Source: Nyssa sinensis (lineage: Eukaryota > Streptophyta > Magnoliopsida > Cornales > Nyssaceae). From it: a DNA stretch of 64,000 nucleotides. Shown piece after piece: positions 1 to 14,629 of this stretch. Every line of letters begins with the position of its first letter. Position 1 is the stretch's first letter. A program made the translations under genes and the position numbers. The stretch lies in contig CM018035.1 in assembly GCA_008638375.1 (NCBI GenBank), positions 7,501,077-7,565,076 on the forward strand. Reading direction: 5' to 3'. The notes under the pieces are model-generated. The model was not told the DNA's origin. It did no database searches and saw nothing but the letters and a program-made list of their open reading frames with translations.

Positions 1-400
1 GTAACAGATTCTCCCCTGTCGTTAATGACCGTTAGCTGACCTAAGTAGAGTTTGATGATGTAAGCAATTTTTTTTGTCTAAATGCCAATTTTACCCTTAC
101 AAGTCATGTTTAAATGGCAAAACTACCCTCACTTTAATAATAATTTTTTAATTAAAAAAAAAAAAATTTCTTCTCTCTTCCCTCTTTCTTCCTCTCTCTC
201 TCTCTCTCTACGTTCCTTCAAAGGCATCTCTCTAGTTTTTTTTCTAAAATCTTTTTCACTAAAGTTATTAATGCTTTCAAAAATTTTTTTTCTTTCTGGA
301 AAAAAAATATATTTTATCTCTCTAAATTTTTTTTTCTAATATATCTCTAGTTTTTTTTTCTAAAATCTTTTTCACTAAAGTTATTAATGAGTTTCATTCT

Positions 401-625
401 AAAATTCATTTAGCTATGAAAAAAAGGTACTAAAAAATTATTTTTAAAAATTATCTCTTGAATTATCTTTGTCCAAATTTATTTTTCTAAAACTTAATTT
501 AAAATATTTCATTAAAATTCATTTACCTATGAAAAAAAGGTACTAAAAAATTATTTTTAAAAATTATTTCTTGAATTATCTTTGTCCAAATTTATTTTTT
601 TAAAACTTAATTTAAAATATTTGAT
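401..625. repeat. Two-copy 113-bp tandem repeat
   Basis: The unit beginning AAAATTCATTTAGCTATGAA at 401 recurs at 514 with only a few substitutions and ends near 625. A shorter direct repeat, TAAAATCTTTTTCACTAAAG, occurs just upstream at about 245 and again at 361. Both lie inside the left half of the MULE-like element and have no coding capacity. Confidence 0.85.
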
Positions 626-1261
626 AAATTAATTGCCCCTCTAAACATGCAAGGTCTCTATGTAAATTTAAGACTAACACATCAAAATATATTGGTTTGT
701 TTTGGATCAATTCCACCAACTTCTTAATACGCCATTGATGACCATCCAAGCTTCTGATTGCACAATAATCACATACCCAAAGAAGAGAAAAAGAAAACAT
801 ACATCATCAAACTCGATCCTCAAACAACAAAATTATTCTCAAAAAAAAATATCATGATGCCTAAACAAGACTCCAGTTTTCATATATCCAAACCTAAATC
901 AACAGTCACAATGCCAAAACAAAAATCTCAATTTTCATAAATTAAAAACCCAAATCAATAAACTTTACTAGGGTCAATTGCAAGTTGAACCCATGATCAT
1001 TCGCTAATAGCTTCCACAATAGTTACCATTTGCCATTGTAGATTGCGTCTGGACTCTGAAGCTCCCTTTATCATTGCCTTCGCTCAATCTCGTATGAAGC
1101 AGCCTCTCGCATCTTCAAGTTTTTCAAAGTTCTTTCTCTGGTCAATGAAAAAGGACCCAAATCTCAATGCCCTAACCACGTGTGCCCAGTTCTCTAAAAA
1201 ACATGTTCAAGACTCTTGATCTACAAGCAAAGCAATCAATTGGCTTAAAAAGGTACCCCTG

Positions 1262-1412
1262 TTGCAGAGTTCGACAAAAAACAGAGATTTCCTCCATGTG
1301 TACAAGATTGTTTTCCATGGTTTCTCTGTGAAACTAAACACAAAAGAAGCCGAAGAATTGAAGAAAGGACCAGGAATTCTCGCGGTATTACCTGATCATG
1401 TTCAGTTAAATC
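1262..1412 (+). pseudogene. Subtilase (SBT1-type) propeptide fragment
   Basis: An open stretch reads FLHVYKIVFHGFSVKL, then EAEELKKGPGILAVLPDHV. This matches the inhibitor I9 prodomain of plant subtilisin-like proteases, where VFHGFSA+L and a downstream VLAV(L/F)PD are conserved. The usual continuation to the mature protease (an HTTRSP-like stretch) is missing; the reading changes to EXO70 sequence instead. A possible start of the same prodomain (KKKTYIIKLDPQ) can be read near 790-825, with about 450 bases of non-matching sequence between. There is no catalytic domain, so this is a captured, non-functional fragment. The family call is firm; the subgroup is inferred. Confidence 0.75.
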
Positions 1413-1433
1413 CATCTTACTGTCATCTTGCGA

Positions 1434-1675
1434 TGGGATTCGACGGCGTAGGAAGAGGCGAGAAAACGAATGATCTTCGAAGGTGATCGCCATGAGATTG
1501 ATCGGTACTTGCAGGCCGTGGATGAGATTCAACGGTCCATGGAATCGGCGACGATAGCCGAAGAAGCATAACAAGGCCAATAGCGCGATCCAGATCGCCA
1601 TGGCACGGCTCGAGGATGAGTTTCGCAACATCTTGATTGCCCACACCAGTCCGATCGAGACTGAGAGTACCGGTG
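1434..1675 (+). pseudogene. EXO70 exocyst subunit fragment, frameshifted
   Basis: The frame at 1,434 reads WDSTA, a TAG stop (1,449-1,451, where a serine codon is expected), then EEARKRMIFEGDRHEIDRYL and QAVDEIQRSMESA. After a one-base frame change near 1,570 it continues as NKANSAIQIAMARLEDEFRN and ILIAHTSPIE. This is the typical N-terminal part of plant EXO70 proteins (exocyst tethering subunit). Only about 80 codons are present, and they begin about 20 bases after the subtilase-derived stretch. The internal stop, frameshift and missing rest of the gene show it is not functional by itself. It sits inside a MULE-like element, which suggests capture by transposition. Confidence 0.85.
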
Positions 1676-2016
1676 ACTGTGAATTACAGGACGAAGATGG
1701 TGGTGGACGTCGATGTTGTCGATGGTGGTGGCCGTCGGTGGTGGTGCACTGTTTGGGGTTAGGGTTAGGGCTAAGGGGGATTTGGATAGAGAGAGAGGAT
1801 GGAGGAGGAGGAGGAGGAGAGAGAGAGAGAGTGTTATGGATTATCTGATAAAATTATAAAATTAAAATATAAGGGTAAATTAGTAATTTTACTAATTCTG
1901 TTAACGGAATTAAGGAGACAAGACTGACAGGGGGGACAATGTTATTTCAGAAAGTATAAGGGAGGTTTCTGCAATTGTCATAAACCTCAGGGGAGGTAAG
2001 TGTAATTATCTCTAAA

Positions 2017-3410
2017 TTCTATTAAAAAGTAAATCCTATCCCCGTTAAATATCTACGTTAACTCTAATGAGTCAACCCATTTACCCTTCATCCCGGTAAA
2101 AAGCAATGGAGTACATCATCGGAAAACAAAACTACTCATTCTCCTTTCTATCTCGATTATCTCCACCACCGCCTTTGCCATAACCACAACCACCACAAGG
2201 GTTAGTCCCACCATGGAACTCTATTTTCCTCCACAAAATACCTCATTTTTCCTATTTTGCTAACTGAGCAACAAACCAACACTTCCCTAATCTGAAAACC
2301 CACCACTCCACCACCATCAACGATCCTCGTCGTCCAACCCTACCACCATTGTGGCAGCGCCACACAACTACTACCACAACCCCATCAAAAGTCCCAATGT
2401 TAAGTACAAATCAGACATCAAACTTATCCGATAGCCTCTCTCTCGAAATTCTCTCTTCTCTATTATTTGAGAAATGAATGTTGAACTTGAAATTGTCTTT
2501 GGCTGAGCTTGGGTTTTGAATTTATTTCAGCGGGCTCTTAAGTTGAATTGAATGTTCAATCAGGACATAATGTAAATTCATATTTGTATTCAACAGTTTA
2601 ATTAATGGTATAATGGAAATGAAATAGTTATGAAACTCAATGATGAGTGGCCAAACATGCAATATTGCATCACCTTTACCAAATTGCTTAAATAATTGCA
2701 ACCCATTAGAATCAAATCATTATGGTAAAATCAACAAACCCTCCCTAATCAAGTTCCAAGAAAAGAAATCCATCGATGGAGGATCGTACTCTGTCTTCAA
2801 GGGGGTCAGTTTCTTGCCCCATTCCTTCCACCCTTCGTCCTCCTCCTCGTCGACCACTTTGTCGGCGATGTTCACTGTCATTTTTCCTTCCCCAGCCGAT
2901 ACTGTAGGCCTAGAGGATCGTTGACTTGTGGAAGAGAGAGCACCATAATTGTGAGGAAAGGGAGGTGTTTTGGTAAGAAATTATGTGGGGGCATTTGAGG
3001 TGGTGGGCTCTAGTTCCTAGAAGAAGAGGCAACCTGTTTGTCGTGCTATAGTCATATACATGCTTCCATTGTTATCATCATATATATGCTTTGTGTATAT
3101 AGTGAGGAGAGAGAAAAAGTAATAGAGGGAGTTTTGTTGCTTTTTTATGTTTTTATTTTTTATGATGGTAGTGGGGACTATTGGATGGGGCAATGGTGGC
3201 TCTTGGTGGAGTGAAGAAACAAAAGACGACGGATTGTGGGTAAAATTGTTTGTTTAAAAAAATTTGTTAGGTCACTAGATGTTGACTGATGGAAGGGAAA
3301 AGTTGTTACAAAACATAAACTTCAAGGGAGGTTAATATAATTTCTCAAATTACGAGAACCGTGTGTAATATCACCTAACCTTAGGAGAGGTTAGTATAAT
3401 TTACCAAAAA
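2017..3410. mobile_element. Second MULE-like non-autonomous element
   Basis: The right end (about 3,280-3,405) carries AACTTCAAGGGAGGTTAATA and CCTTAGGAGAGGTTAGTATA, the same motif family as the right end of the preceding element. The left side (about 2,020-2,095) has CCCCGTTAAATA and GTCAACCCATTTACCCTTC, resembling the inverse of CTAGATGTTGACTGATGGAA at the right. The interior contains simple CCACCACC-type sequence and one coding-like stretch on the minus strand. No transposase was found. Borders are approximate. Confidence 0.4.
2720..2945 (-). pseudogene. Unidentified coding-like fragment in MULE-like element
   Basis: An open minus-strand frame of about 75 codons ends at a TAA (2,720-2,722). 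Its middle reads GEGKMTVNIADKVVDEEEDE, then GWKEWGKKLTPLKTEYDPPS. The composition (acidic cluster followed by a basic/tryptophan stretch) looks like real protein rather than random AT-rich sequence. I do not recognise the family. The overlapping plus-strand frame (2,640-2,924) is also open, so the coding strand is not certain. Given the adjacent element with captured genes, a third captured fragment is a reasonable inference. Confidence 0.35.
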
Positions 3411-3487
3411 AAGTCATAGTAAAATTAGGATTACTTATTGGTTTATATATATATATATATATTTTGATAAGTTACTTATTGGTTTAC

Positions 3488-3656
3488 GGGAAATGCTACG
3501 CTTCCCAAACTTGTATCTCAAATTCCTATCCCAAAATGATGTGGCACTGATATGGCAGAGTCACATTAATTACACGATTTCAAGTATTGCCAGTAATCCA
3601 GTGCCATGTCAATGCCACGCCATTTGGGATACAATTTTGGAAGTGTTGCATTGCTC
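3488..3656. mobile_element. Foldback MITE
   Basis: The left arm GGAAATGCTACGCTTCCCAA continues to AATGATGTGGCACTGATATG. The right arm is its near-perfect inverse (CATGTCAATGCCACGCCATT through TTGGAAGTGTTGCATT), giving a long hairpin of about 170 bp. Related copies occur at 12,145-12,310 and, as a partial copy, at about 58,880-58,975. It is non-coding. Confidence 0.65.
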
Positions 3657-3659
3657 TTG

Positions 3660-4990
3660 GTTTATATATGTAATGCTTCCAATTCAACATAGAACTTATT
3701 CTAGAGAGTTTTTGTAGCAATTTTGCTCCTTGAGGATTGTGTGATGCAATTCCAACCCAAGGTGTGAAGCCAATGGATCCCAAGCAATGTTTTGAAACCT
3801 AGATCGTTCAACGAACTAGAAAAAAGGCCGGGTCAGAGGTCGCTGGTTCAACCGAAATTGAACCGTAATGTTAATTACATATTAAATATATTAACAATAG
3901 ACAATATATAAATTTAGTACAAATATTTTTTTGATAGGTAAGTTTAGTACAACTATGAATAGAATTATCACAAAAGAAAATCTAAACTTAAAACAAAAAT
4001 TACCAAACCACTCTAAATTCAAGCAAATCACCAAAACTAACTCTCTGTCCACTTAGTGTTTACAAAAATGTATACTTAGTCTTTACAAAAAGCTGATTCA
4101 AGATTTTTAGTAGGACTTCTTGCAGGTCTATATGCAATACTAATTCGGTATTAATAATAATATTGTAGTTTCGGCAACCATGGATAATTAAAACTGATAT
4201 TATCAGTTTGAAACAAATACATAGAGGAATAGAGAAGCTGATGTTTTTAATGCCCATTATACCTAACTTAATTAGTATATATAGCTTGTTGAGTTAGTTT
4301 GGGACTGTGATTCTAGAACGACAAAATGCAAATTTAGGTTTTATTTCAAGAGTCCTATTGTTTTTGTTAATTAGTTATTATCAAATTAAGTTTGGTTTAT
4401 CCATATTTAGACCTGTTATTTAAACATCTTTCAACAAATTAAACGTTAATATGCATATGAATACAACTCCATAACTCAAAACACGTCATTTGTGAAGGGA
4501 AAAAAAATTATATAGAAGAGAAATAATCTAGAAGAGAGAGAAACTAGATCTGAAACAAGAAGGTTCACGGATGAAGAAAGACAGAATAACAGAACAAAGA
4601 AGAAAAATACATCATCATCATTATCAGCGATTTCCGATCACCTTCAAAGAAACATCCCAGTAGCAGAGGGGTAGAGCCAGATAGAGTGATAGATAGAGAA
4701 AAAGCAAGTTAACCACAAAAAAAGATATATAGGTAACCTGTCTCCTAAGCATCTCATTGCCATTATCACTGTTTTCCATCGACACAGAGTATCTAAGCAA
4801 TTCTGCAATATAAGAGGATTGGCATCACTGAGTGGATGTTATAGATATGTCTCACATTCTTGTAATAAGTTGTTTCATCCAACTCTTGTGAGTCCCAAAT
4901 TATCACTAAATAATACATAGTTTAGGATGTCTGTATAATTTATCCTAATAATAAAACGAAGAAGTTAATTGAAACAACTTCTCTACATTT
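3660..4990. other. Gene-free AT-rich interval
   Basis: No coding exon was recognised. A TTTTTTTGATAGGTAAG stretch near 3,925 resembles a minus-strand LINE 3' end but has no recognisable body beside it. The rest is AT-rich spacer without a clear element. Confidence 0.4.
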
Positions 4991-5840
4991 ATAGTACACT
5001 TTTATATACATGGCCTTCTCCAACTCTTGTGAGTCCCTAAGGACCACTATAGTGTAGGGTGTTTGTATAATTTACCCTAAAAATAACAATGGAAAAAGTA
5101 ATGGTCATAACTTCTCTCCTATTACACACCTCACATTTCTTACAAGGGTAAAATGAGAGGTCACATGTGCATTTACATGAAAAAAATCAAGTGGTAAGGT
5201 ATTTCAAAAAACAAAATTAGTCATGCATAGTAGATTCCGACATATGGTATAAATGTTGTCATGATAATGCTCTAATTTGAAATATATGTCACATTTCATA
5301 ATTTAATTTAAATGATCATATTGTTTCTTCATGTTACCTTATAACTAGACCTTTTCCCCAGTATACATTTGGTACCCATGGCCTTTTATCCAATTCTTGT
5401 GAGTCCCAAAAGACCACTAAATAACTATTTCATAGTTTAGGTGTCCATATAATTTAACCGAAAAATAAAGACAAAAAAAGAGAAAGTAATTAGCTGAAGT
5501 GGGCAGTGCCCACTGGCATTACATGCTTGTTTAAGAGCAGAAAAAAAAAAAAGGTTCCAGTTCCTGCAAAGGCAAAGGAGTGGGGCTACAAATCAAGTTG
5601 CTTAAGCTCAACTTGTGATCGGATTCGTTAGAGGCTTGTTCAAGATCGACTCGCGAGATAAACAAATCAAATTTATTTGTTGATTTATTGAGCTTGGCTC
5701 GATAAGTCAATGAGTGGTTTAATATTATATAAAAAATCAAACTATTTGAGTTTGGCTCACGATCAACTCAATTAGAGACTTGTTCTAGATTGGCTCAAGA
5801 AATTAACAAGCCGAACTTGAACACAATTTGAATTTCGTTT
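4990..5840. repeat. Direct repeat, copy 1 of 2 (upstream of AAA gene)
   Basis: This stretch matches 13,510-14,250 in the same orientation. Shared blocks include a CTTGTGAGTCCCAAAAGACC type module, TCACATGTGCATTTACATGA followed by AAAATCAAG, and GCCCACTGGCATTACATGCT. The CTTGTGAGTCC module itself recurs near 4,880, 5,018 and 5,395, each followed by a TATAATTTA(C/A)C block, so the repeat is modular. It is non-coding. The two copies bracket the truncated AAA-ATPase gene. Confidence 0.7.
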
Positions 5841-5849
5841 ATTTTAGCT

Positions 5850-6220
5850 AGAAAATTGGCCAATGGTGGTTACTAGTGATGGGTTGGATTGGGTGGCTGT
5901 GGGGTAGGGAGACTAGAAGATGGGTTGTCAAATATTTGATGCAGTTGTCGTAGAGAAACAATGGTGGTGCTTAGGTTTTTCCCTTTTATGAGAGAGAGAG
6001 AGAGTTACTTTTTTTTTCTTAAACTAACAAAGATAATTTTTAGTAAAAATTCATTTTTAGGAGAACTAAGGGTACTAAAGTAATTTAATTTCTTCTATGA
6101 ACATCATTTGTCAGCAAACATTGTCAAGGGAGGTTAATATTATTTTTTATAAGAGAGAGGAGGTCCCCGTAATTATCAAATTCATTAGGGAAGGTCAGTG
6201 GAATTAATCCCTAAATTTTA
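5850..6220. mobile_element. MULE-like terminal fragment
   Basis: The right part carries GTCAAGGGAGGTTAATATTA, GAGAGGAGGTCCCCGTAATT and a final AATCCCTAAATTTTAC, the same terminal motif family as at 1,855-2,016 and 3,280-3,405. The matching left end was not identified, so this is probably a broken copy. Confidence 0.4.
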
Positions 6221-6309
6221 CTATTTATTACCTAGTTAATTTTTCTTTTCTTTTCTTTTTTTTTTGTTTTGGAAGGGGGGGGGGGGGGAACCTTTTTGTA
6301 TTATGTTCT

Positions 6310-7250
6310 AATATATATATATTTTTGATAAGTAAAGATATATATAAAAGGTGCCCAAGGGGTGGAAACCCAGTACAAGGGATTTAACAACCCCAATAAT
6401 TAACTAAAGAAAGAGCATTTACAAGAAAAACCTTCTTGGCTCAAAAAAACAATAAACGCAAAAATAGTCCTTAAAAAAAGAGATAGACTGATCATCTTCC
6501 TTAAAAACTTGCCTATTCCTTTCTATCCAAATGCTCGACATGAGGCAAATGGGCACAAGTCTCCAAACCTTCTTAACCTCCTTCATTTTGCAACCAGACT
6601 AGGTCAAGAAGAGATCTCTAACCCTGACTCCGGCATAATCCAAAAAAAAATAAAAATAGCCAACACTAAGCTCCAGCAGTCTCGAGCCATGGAACAATGC
6701 ATAAGCACTTGAGCCACGCCTTCCTCCTCTCTGCTTTGCAGAGATAACACCTACTAGACATATGAAAGCCTTTCTTCTTCTAGTTATTTGTCGTCAAAAT
6801 GGCCTTCCAGGAGGTCTCCCAAGCGAAGAAGGCTGCTTTATGAGGAGCTCCTGAACGCCAAATGATGCTCCAAGGAGGCTGCAAGACTCCCTGATTGGAC
6901 AAGACACCACACCACCTCACTTCCGAACCTTTCATAACACTCCTTCACCCAAGCCTTTTTATTAGAAGCTAGGGTAAACTGAGAAGGGAACATACTTTCA
7001 AAGGCACATCCCCACACCAAGCACCCTCCCAAAATTTTACTCGGTACCACATACCCACATCAAACCTGATATGATACTAGAACTCCCTCCTCTTCCCATG
7101 AATGGATCCCCACAGACTACACCCCATAGGCCCCTCCACCCTACCCGAAGCCCAATCACCCTCCACACAACCATGCTTAGAAGCAATAACCTCTCTCCAC
7201 AACTCACTCCCTTCCCACCCAAATCTCCATATCTTCTATTGCCTAGTCAA
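6310..7250 (-). mobile_element. LINE (L1-type) 3' remnant
   Basis: Read on the minus strand, the sequence ends in a LINE tail (plus-strand TTTTTGATAAGTAAAG at about 6,322, then GTGCCCAAGGGGTGGAAACC). The 18.7-kb LINE has a similar tail. Coding remnants on the minus strand at 6,838-7,050 read FTLASNKKAWVKECYERFGS, matching [20 protein letters not shown] in that better preserved LINE. The reverse transcriptase domain itself is gone. It lies just upstream of the first visible AAA-ATPase exon. Confidence 0.75.
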
Positions 7251-7667
7251 ACACAAAAGATGCAATTAATAATAAGAATAATAGTGATTGTGACAAGATG
7301 TCAACCTTATGTTGACACCTTGTTGATATATCTGTTGACATTATTAACATATTTAATATATCTTTGATTTTTTTTTTGTCTCAGAATTTCATGTTATTGT
7401 CAAATCCAATATATCGCTTATTATCATTGTCATGCTGTTTTATTGAATAAAATTTAGCTTCCTTGATTCTATTATTGCATCTTTAAGTCTTGTCAAAACA
7501 TGAGAGAATCAAAGAGAATGCGCATATTCGTTTTTTGCAACTAGGAGGTTAGTTTGCCTTGCACTTGCATCTCAGTCAAGGATCCCAGCAAGTTCCGAAG
7601 TTTCTTGCTTCTTAGTAGACTGAAGAGAAACTTTCTGCAAGGTTGATGCTTAAAAATGTGATATTTG

Positions 7668-7834
7668 CTTTTTTGCGTTTATTATTTTTTTGGGCCAAAG
7701 AGACTTTTCCTGTAAATGTCTCTTCTTTTGTAGATTTTTTGGATTCTCTAAAGCAGATGTAAGCTTTTGGGGTTTTTGTCCTGGATGCCCTTCCTGGGCA
7801 CCATTATATATACAAATTTTACTTATAAAAAAAA
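7668..7834 (+). mobile_element. 5'-truncated LINE tail with target-site duplication
   Basis: This is a short LINE 3' end (CCTTCCTGGGCACCATTATA, then ACTTATAAAAAAAAA) flanked by a perfect 16-bp direct repeat, AAAAATGTGATATTTG, at 7,652-7,667 and 7,835-7,850. Together with the A-rich tail this is the classic mark of target-primed reverse transcription. It lies immediately upstream of the first recognisable AAA-ATPase exon, in what would be an intron of a full-length gene. Confidence 0.8.
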
Positions 7835-7894
7835 AAAAATGTGATATTTGGAAATGATTATCATAGTCATAAGTCATTGTTTTTTCATGTATAG

Positions 7895-11273
<3,379 letters not shown>

Positions 11274-12140
11274 AGGTTCTTCATCTTTACAAATGGTTTT
11301 GCTGCTTCTCTCAGCACTGCTGCAAGGCCATTTTGTCTGTAGAAATGTAAGTTATACTCTCTGTATCCTTTTAGTTAGTTTTGGGATGGTTGGTATAAGG
11401 GCAGTGTAGCCTTCCAAGTTTTGGCATCGCTGTGTTGCTTTTGTTTTGTTCTCCCCATATCCCATACAAACTTCCGGACATGCGCTCATAATATGTTTCC
11501 TGTGCAAGAGAACTGTTGTATTTAAGTTATCAAGCAGTAAGAAAGAGGAAAATGTAAACCCAGTGCATATGTTTAGAGTCAATTCTTTATGGTGATTATC
11601 AGAAGTCAATAAGTAATGCTACATGGTTTTGATTTTTTATTTTGGTGTATGAATGTATAGATTATGTACCTACTGTAATGATTTTATTTTATTTTTTATA
11701 GAAAGGAATATATAAATAAATTTACAATAACCTTTCTTGAAGTTTCTACAATTACAAGTGAAGTTCTTGAAATGATATTGATTTCATACTTTTATCAACA
11801 ATCTACGGATACTTTCCTTTTAACCAATTTTTTTAATCAAAAAGATAATAGTGTCCATTTTATTTTAATTTTGATTATTTTTAAAACATTTTTTTCGGAT
11901 TTTTTATTTTATTTTATATAAAAATAAAGTTAAGATAATTAATTAACTTATATTTTTTTAGTCAAAAAAGGTTTTAATTAATATTTGTTTGAAAATGAAA
12001 AAAAAAAAGAAGTTAGATAAAATTGGTTAAAAAAAAAAACTGAGGAGGGGATATTTTTGTCATTTTGAAAAAAGATTAGGTTAGAGAAGAGGTATTTGTA
12101 ATTTGTCAATAAAAATAGGAGATGTCTGTGTCATTTCAGA
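11274..12140. other. 3' flank of AAA gene and MULE-like fragment
   Basis: The first 300 bases are a likely 3' UTR. From about 11,720 to 12,140 the sequence resembles the MULE-like family: the left side has CTTGAAGTTTCTACAATTAC and the right side has AGGAGATGTCTGTGTCATTT followed by CAGAAAGAG, comparable to the TTATTTCAGAAAGTATAAGG end at 1,945. The assignment is tentative. Confidence 0.35.
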
Positions 12141-12144
12141 AAGA

Positions 12145-12310
12145 GAAATGTTATGTTTTTCAAATTTGTTTTTTAAATTTCTATTCCAAATGATGTGGCA
12201 CTAATATGATAGAATCACGTTAATTATTTGATTTCAAATATTGTCGATAATTTAGTGTCATGTCAATGTTACATTATTTGGAATAAAAATTTGGGAATAT
12301 AATTGACAAA
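12145..12310. mobile_element. Foldback MITE, second copy
   Basis: AATGATGTGGCACTAATATG and the opposite arm TGTCATGTCAATGTTACATT with ATTTGGAATAAAAATTTGGG reproduce the hairpin element at 3,488-3,656 at lower identity. Confidence 0.6.
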
Positions 12311-12538
12311 AATTGTGTACTTTAGCTATAAAAAAATATTAGATGAAAAGGCTCACGTGCATTCCAAGTGATTAAATTGTGAACTATATGAACAAAATGT
12401 CCATTAGAATATTTGAAGGAATATTTTTTTTTTGCCAAAATTGCCCCTCGTATGTGTATGTATAATTATGAAGAGTTTCTTTCTCTCTAGCAAATGCATT
12501 CCTCTCTTTATCGAAACTTTCTCTCCCTTTACAAGTCC

Positions 12539-12544
<6 letters not shown>

Positions 12545-12595
<51 letters not shown>
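12545..12595. repeat. (CT)n(TA)n compound microsatellite
   Basis: A CT run passes directly into a TA run. It lies in spacer DNA between the AAA-ATPase gene and COG2. The interval 12,600-13,500 holds no recognisable gene. Confidence 0.95.
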
Positions 12596-13509
12596 CAAGC
12601 AAATTTCACAATTCTCTCTCTCACATAGGTTCCGCTTTTTATGAGTGAATTGTTTTGCAAGTTTGGTTGGTGGCATCTTGTAGCGGCTCAAGGACTCAAC
12701 CCAAAAGCATCAAATCCCATATTAAGTGAGTTATTATTGTGGGGGCACCAGTTCTAATTAAGAACATCATTAACACGAAATAATTCCGGGCAACAATTTG
12801 TTAGTTATTCAAATTACAAGAAAAAGTTTCATTTTTATATAAATATTGTCTAATTTTAGAAAAAAAAATTGAAAAGGGTACCCGTTTATAAATCGATTCG
12901 CCTTCCCTGAAATATTTTCATATTATGCATGGAGTGATTCTCCGGCCACATGAATCGGGGACTTCTCAAGAATACTCTCAGATCTTTTTTAATCGAGTTT
13001 CCGGATAGGGGTTCTAATTTTAAAATTTCATTATCTTGTTTTGTCTAATTCAATTATGTAAACAATGTAGACAAACATAAAATGTGAGCACCGATACAGG
13101 AGTGAACAAAAGTACATATTATCATGCAAAAACTCCAATATTTGTTGAAAATCGACTTTATTGTAAAATCAAAAATACAAAACAATCAAAAGTTCATAAA
13201 TTCTTGGAGAATCTATATGCATCTCCACTAAGGTTTAGAGTACTTACCTTCACTGAGTAGATTGATTATGTTTTCCCACTAGTGGATGTCAATTAGAGAG
13301 CTTGAGAAGCTTCAAATTCAGCTATCAATATAGCATATAAGACTCTCTTAATGTCAATGTTTTCCTTTTTGTGTTTTAATTATAGAATGCAAACATGATA
13401 GATGATTATGTCATTTTATATTTTGTGGGGTTAAGTGCCAAAGGGTCATAGTTGATTCAAAAAAAATTCAATGGTCCAAAGGTGCATATGAGAGGTTACA
13501 TGTCATTTA

Positions 13510-14250
13510 TATAGTACACTTTTAGTACAAATGGCCTTTTATCCAAACTCTCGTGAGTTTCAAACTTTTACCCAATAATTAATACATAATTTAGAATGTC
13601 TATAATATGTACATAATAGTATTGTTATGTATGCGACATTCTCTGAGAGTTTCTAAGAATCTTTATATAATTTATCCTAAAACTAATAATGGGAAAAAAG
13701 TAATTGCAATAACTTCTCTCTTATTACACATCTTACATTTCTTACGAAACTTAAATGAGAGGTTACATGTGTATTTACATGAAAAAAAATCAAGTGATGG
13801 GTAATATAGAAGAATTCTCTAGTCATGTATGGTTCAAACATGCAGTATAAATAATGTTATGATAATACTTTAATTTAAAATATGTCACATGTTAGACTTT
13901 TTTTTCTAGTATACTTTTGTACACAGAATCTTTTATTCAATTCTTGTGAGTCACAAAAGACTACTAAATAATTAATTCATACTTCAAGGTATCTATATAA
14001 TTTAGCCTAAAAGTAAAAATGAAAGAGAAAGTAATAGGTTGAAATGGGATGTGCCCATTAACATTACATGCTTGTTCAAGAGGGAAAAAATGATTCAAGT
14101 TCCTACAAACGCAAATGACTCGAACTGTAAAACGAATCAAGTTATTTGAGTTTATCTTGTGATAAACTTAATTAGAAACTCATTTAAAATCAGTTCATGA
14201 AATAGACAAGTCAAGTTTAAACGTATTTGAGACACGTTAATTTATTAAAT
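13510..14250. repeat. Direct repeat, copy 2 of 2 (upstream of COG2)
   Basis: Homologous, in direct orientation, to 4,990-5,840. Shared blocks include ATTTACATGAAAAAAAATCA, CAATTCTTGTGAGTCACAAA and GCCCATTAACATTACATGCT. It ends about 380 bp before the COG2 start codon, so it probably contributes to the distal COG2 promoter. Confidence 0.7.
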
Positions 14251-14629
14251 TTGACATAAAATTAAAATAATTTAATATTAAATAAAAATTAAATTACTTA
14301 GAACTCTTAACTCGGAATCGGTTGATTTAATTAAAAATTTGTTTAAAGTTTATTCTAAATATTAATAAATTAAATTTAAATATAATTTAAAATTCTTTAA
14401 CAATCGGACTTAAATAACCCGTTACTCGACTCGCGTCGACTCGTCTCATTGCAACTTCTTCACTTCGATTCCGCACCCCGCACTCCAAACAATACACTCG
14501 TCTCTCAATACGCTGCTGTGTCCATTCAGTTATCAAACTTCTAAACCAACCGAAGACACAAAAAGAGCAACAATTCAATTCCTTTGCATTCGCTTTCAAA
14601 TCAAAACAACCCAACAAAACCAAAATCAA

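Larger units (their letters stand above)
1..2016. mobile_element. Pack-MULE-like element with captured gene fragments
   Basis: The right end (about 1,855-2,016) is a long terminal-repeat-like block containing TTAACGGAATTAAGGAG, a run of G within GACAGGGGGGACA, and an outer AAACCTCAGGGGAGGTAAG. The first 100 bases of the window show the same parts in inverted order (CTCCCCTGTC, then GTTAATGACCGTTAG, then ACCCTTAC), so the left terminal repeat is cut by the window edge. Long AT-rich inverted ends around host gene fragments are the hallmark of Pack-MULEs (established knowledge). Between the ends lie a subtilase and an EXO70 fragment. No transposase was seen. The target-site duplication cannot be checked because the left border is outside the window. 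Confidence 0.55.

Noticed and set aside
82..339. 85-codon open frame rich in S, L, F and K
   Set aside because: Low-complexity T/C-rich DNA inside a MULE-like element; no protein-like pattern.
1245..1646. 133-codon minus-strand frame over the subtilase/EXO70 fragments
   Set aside because: Antisense shadow; the plus strand matches known families.
12384..12644. Open frames over the (CT)n(TA)n run
   Set aside because: Microsatellite translation (SLSLSL, YIYIYI), not genes.
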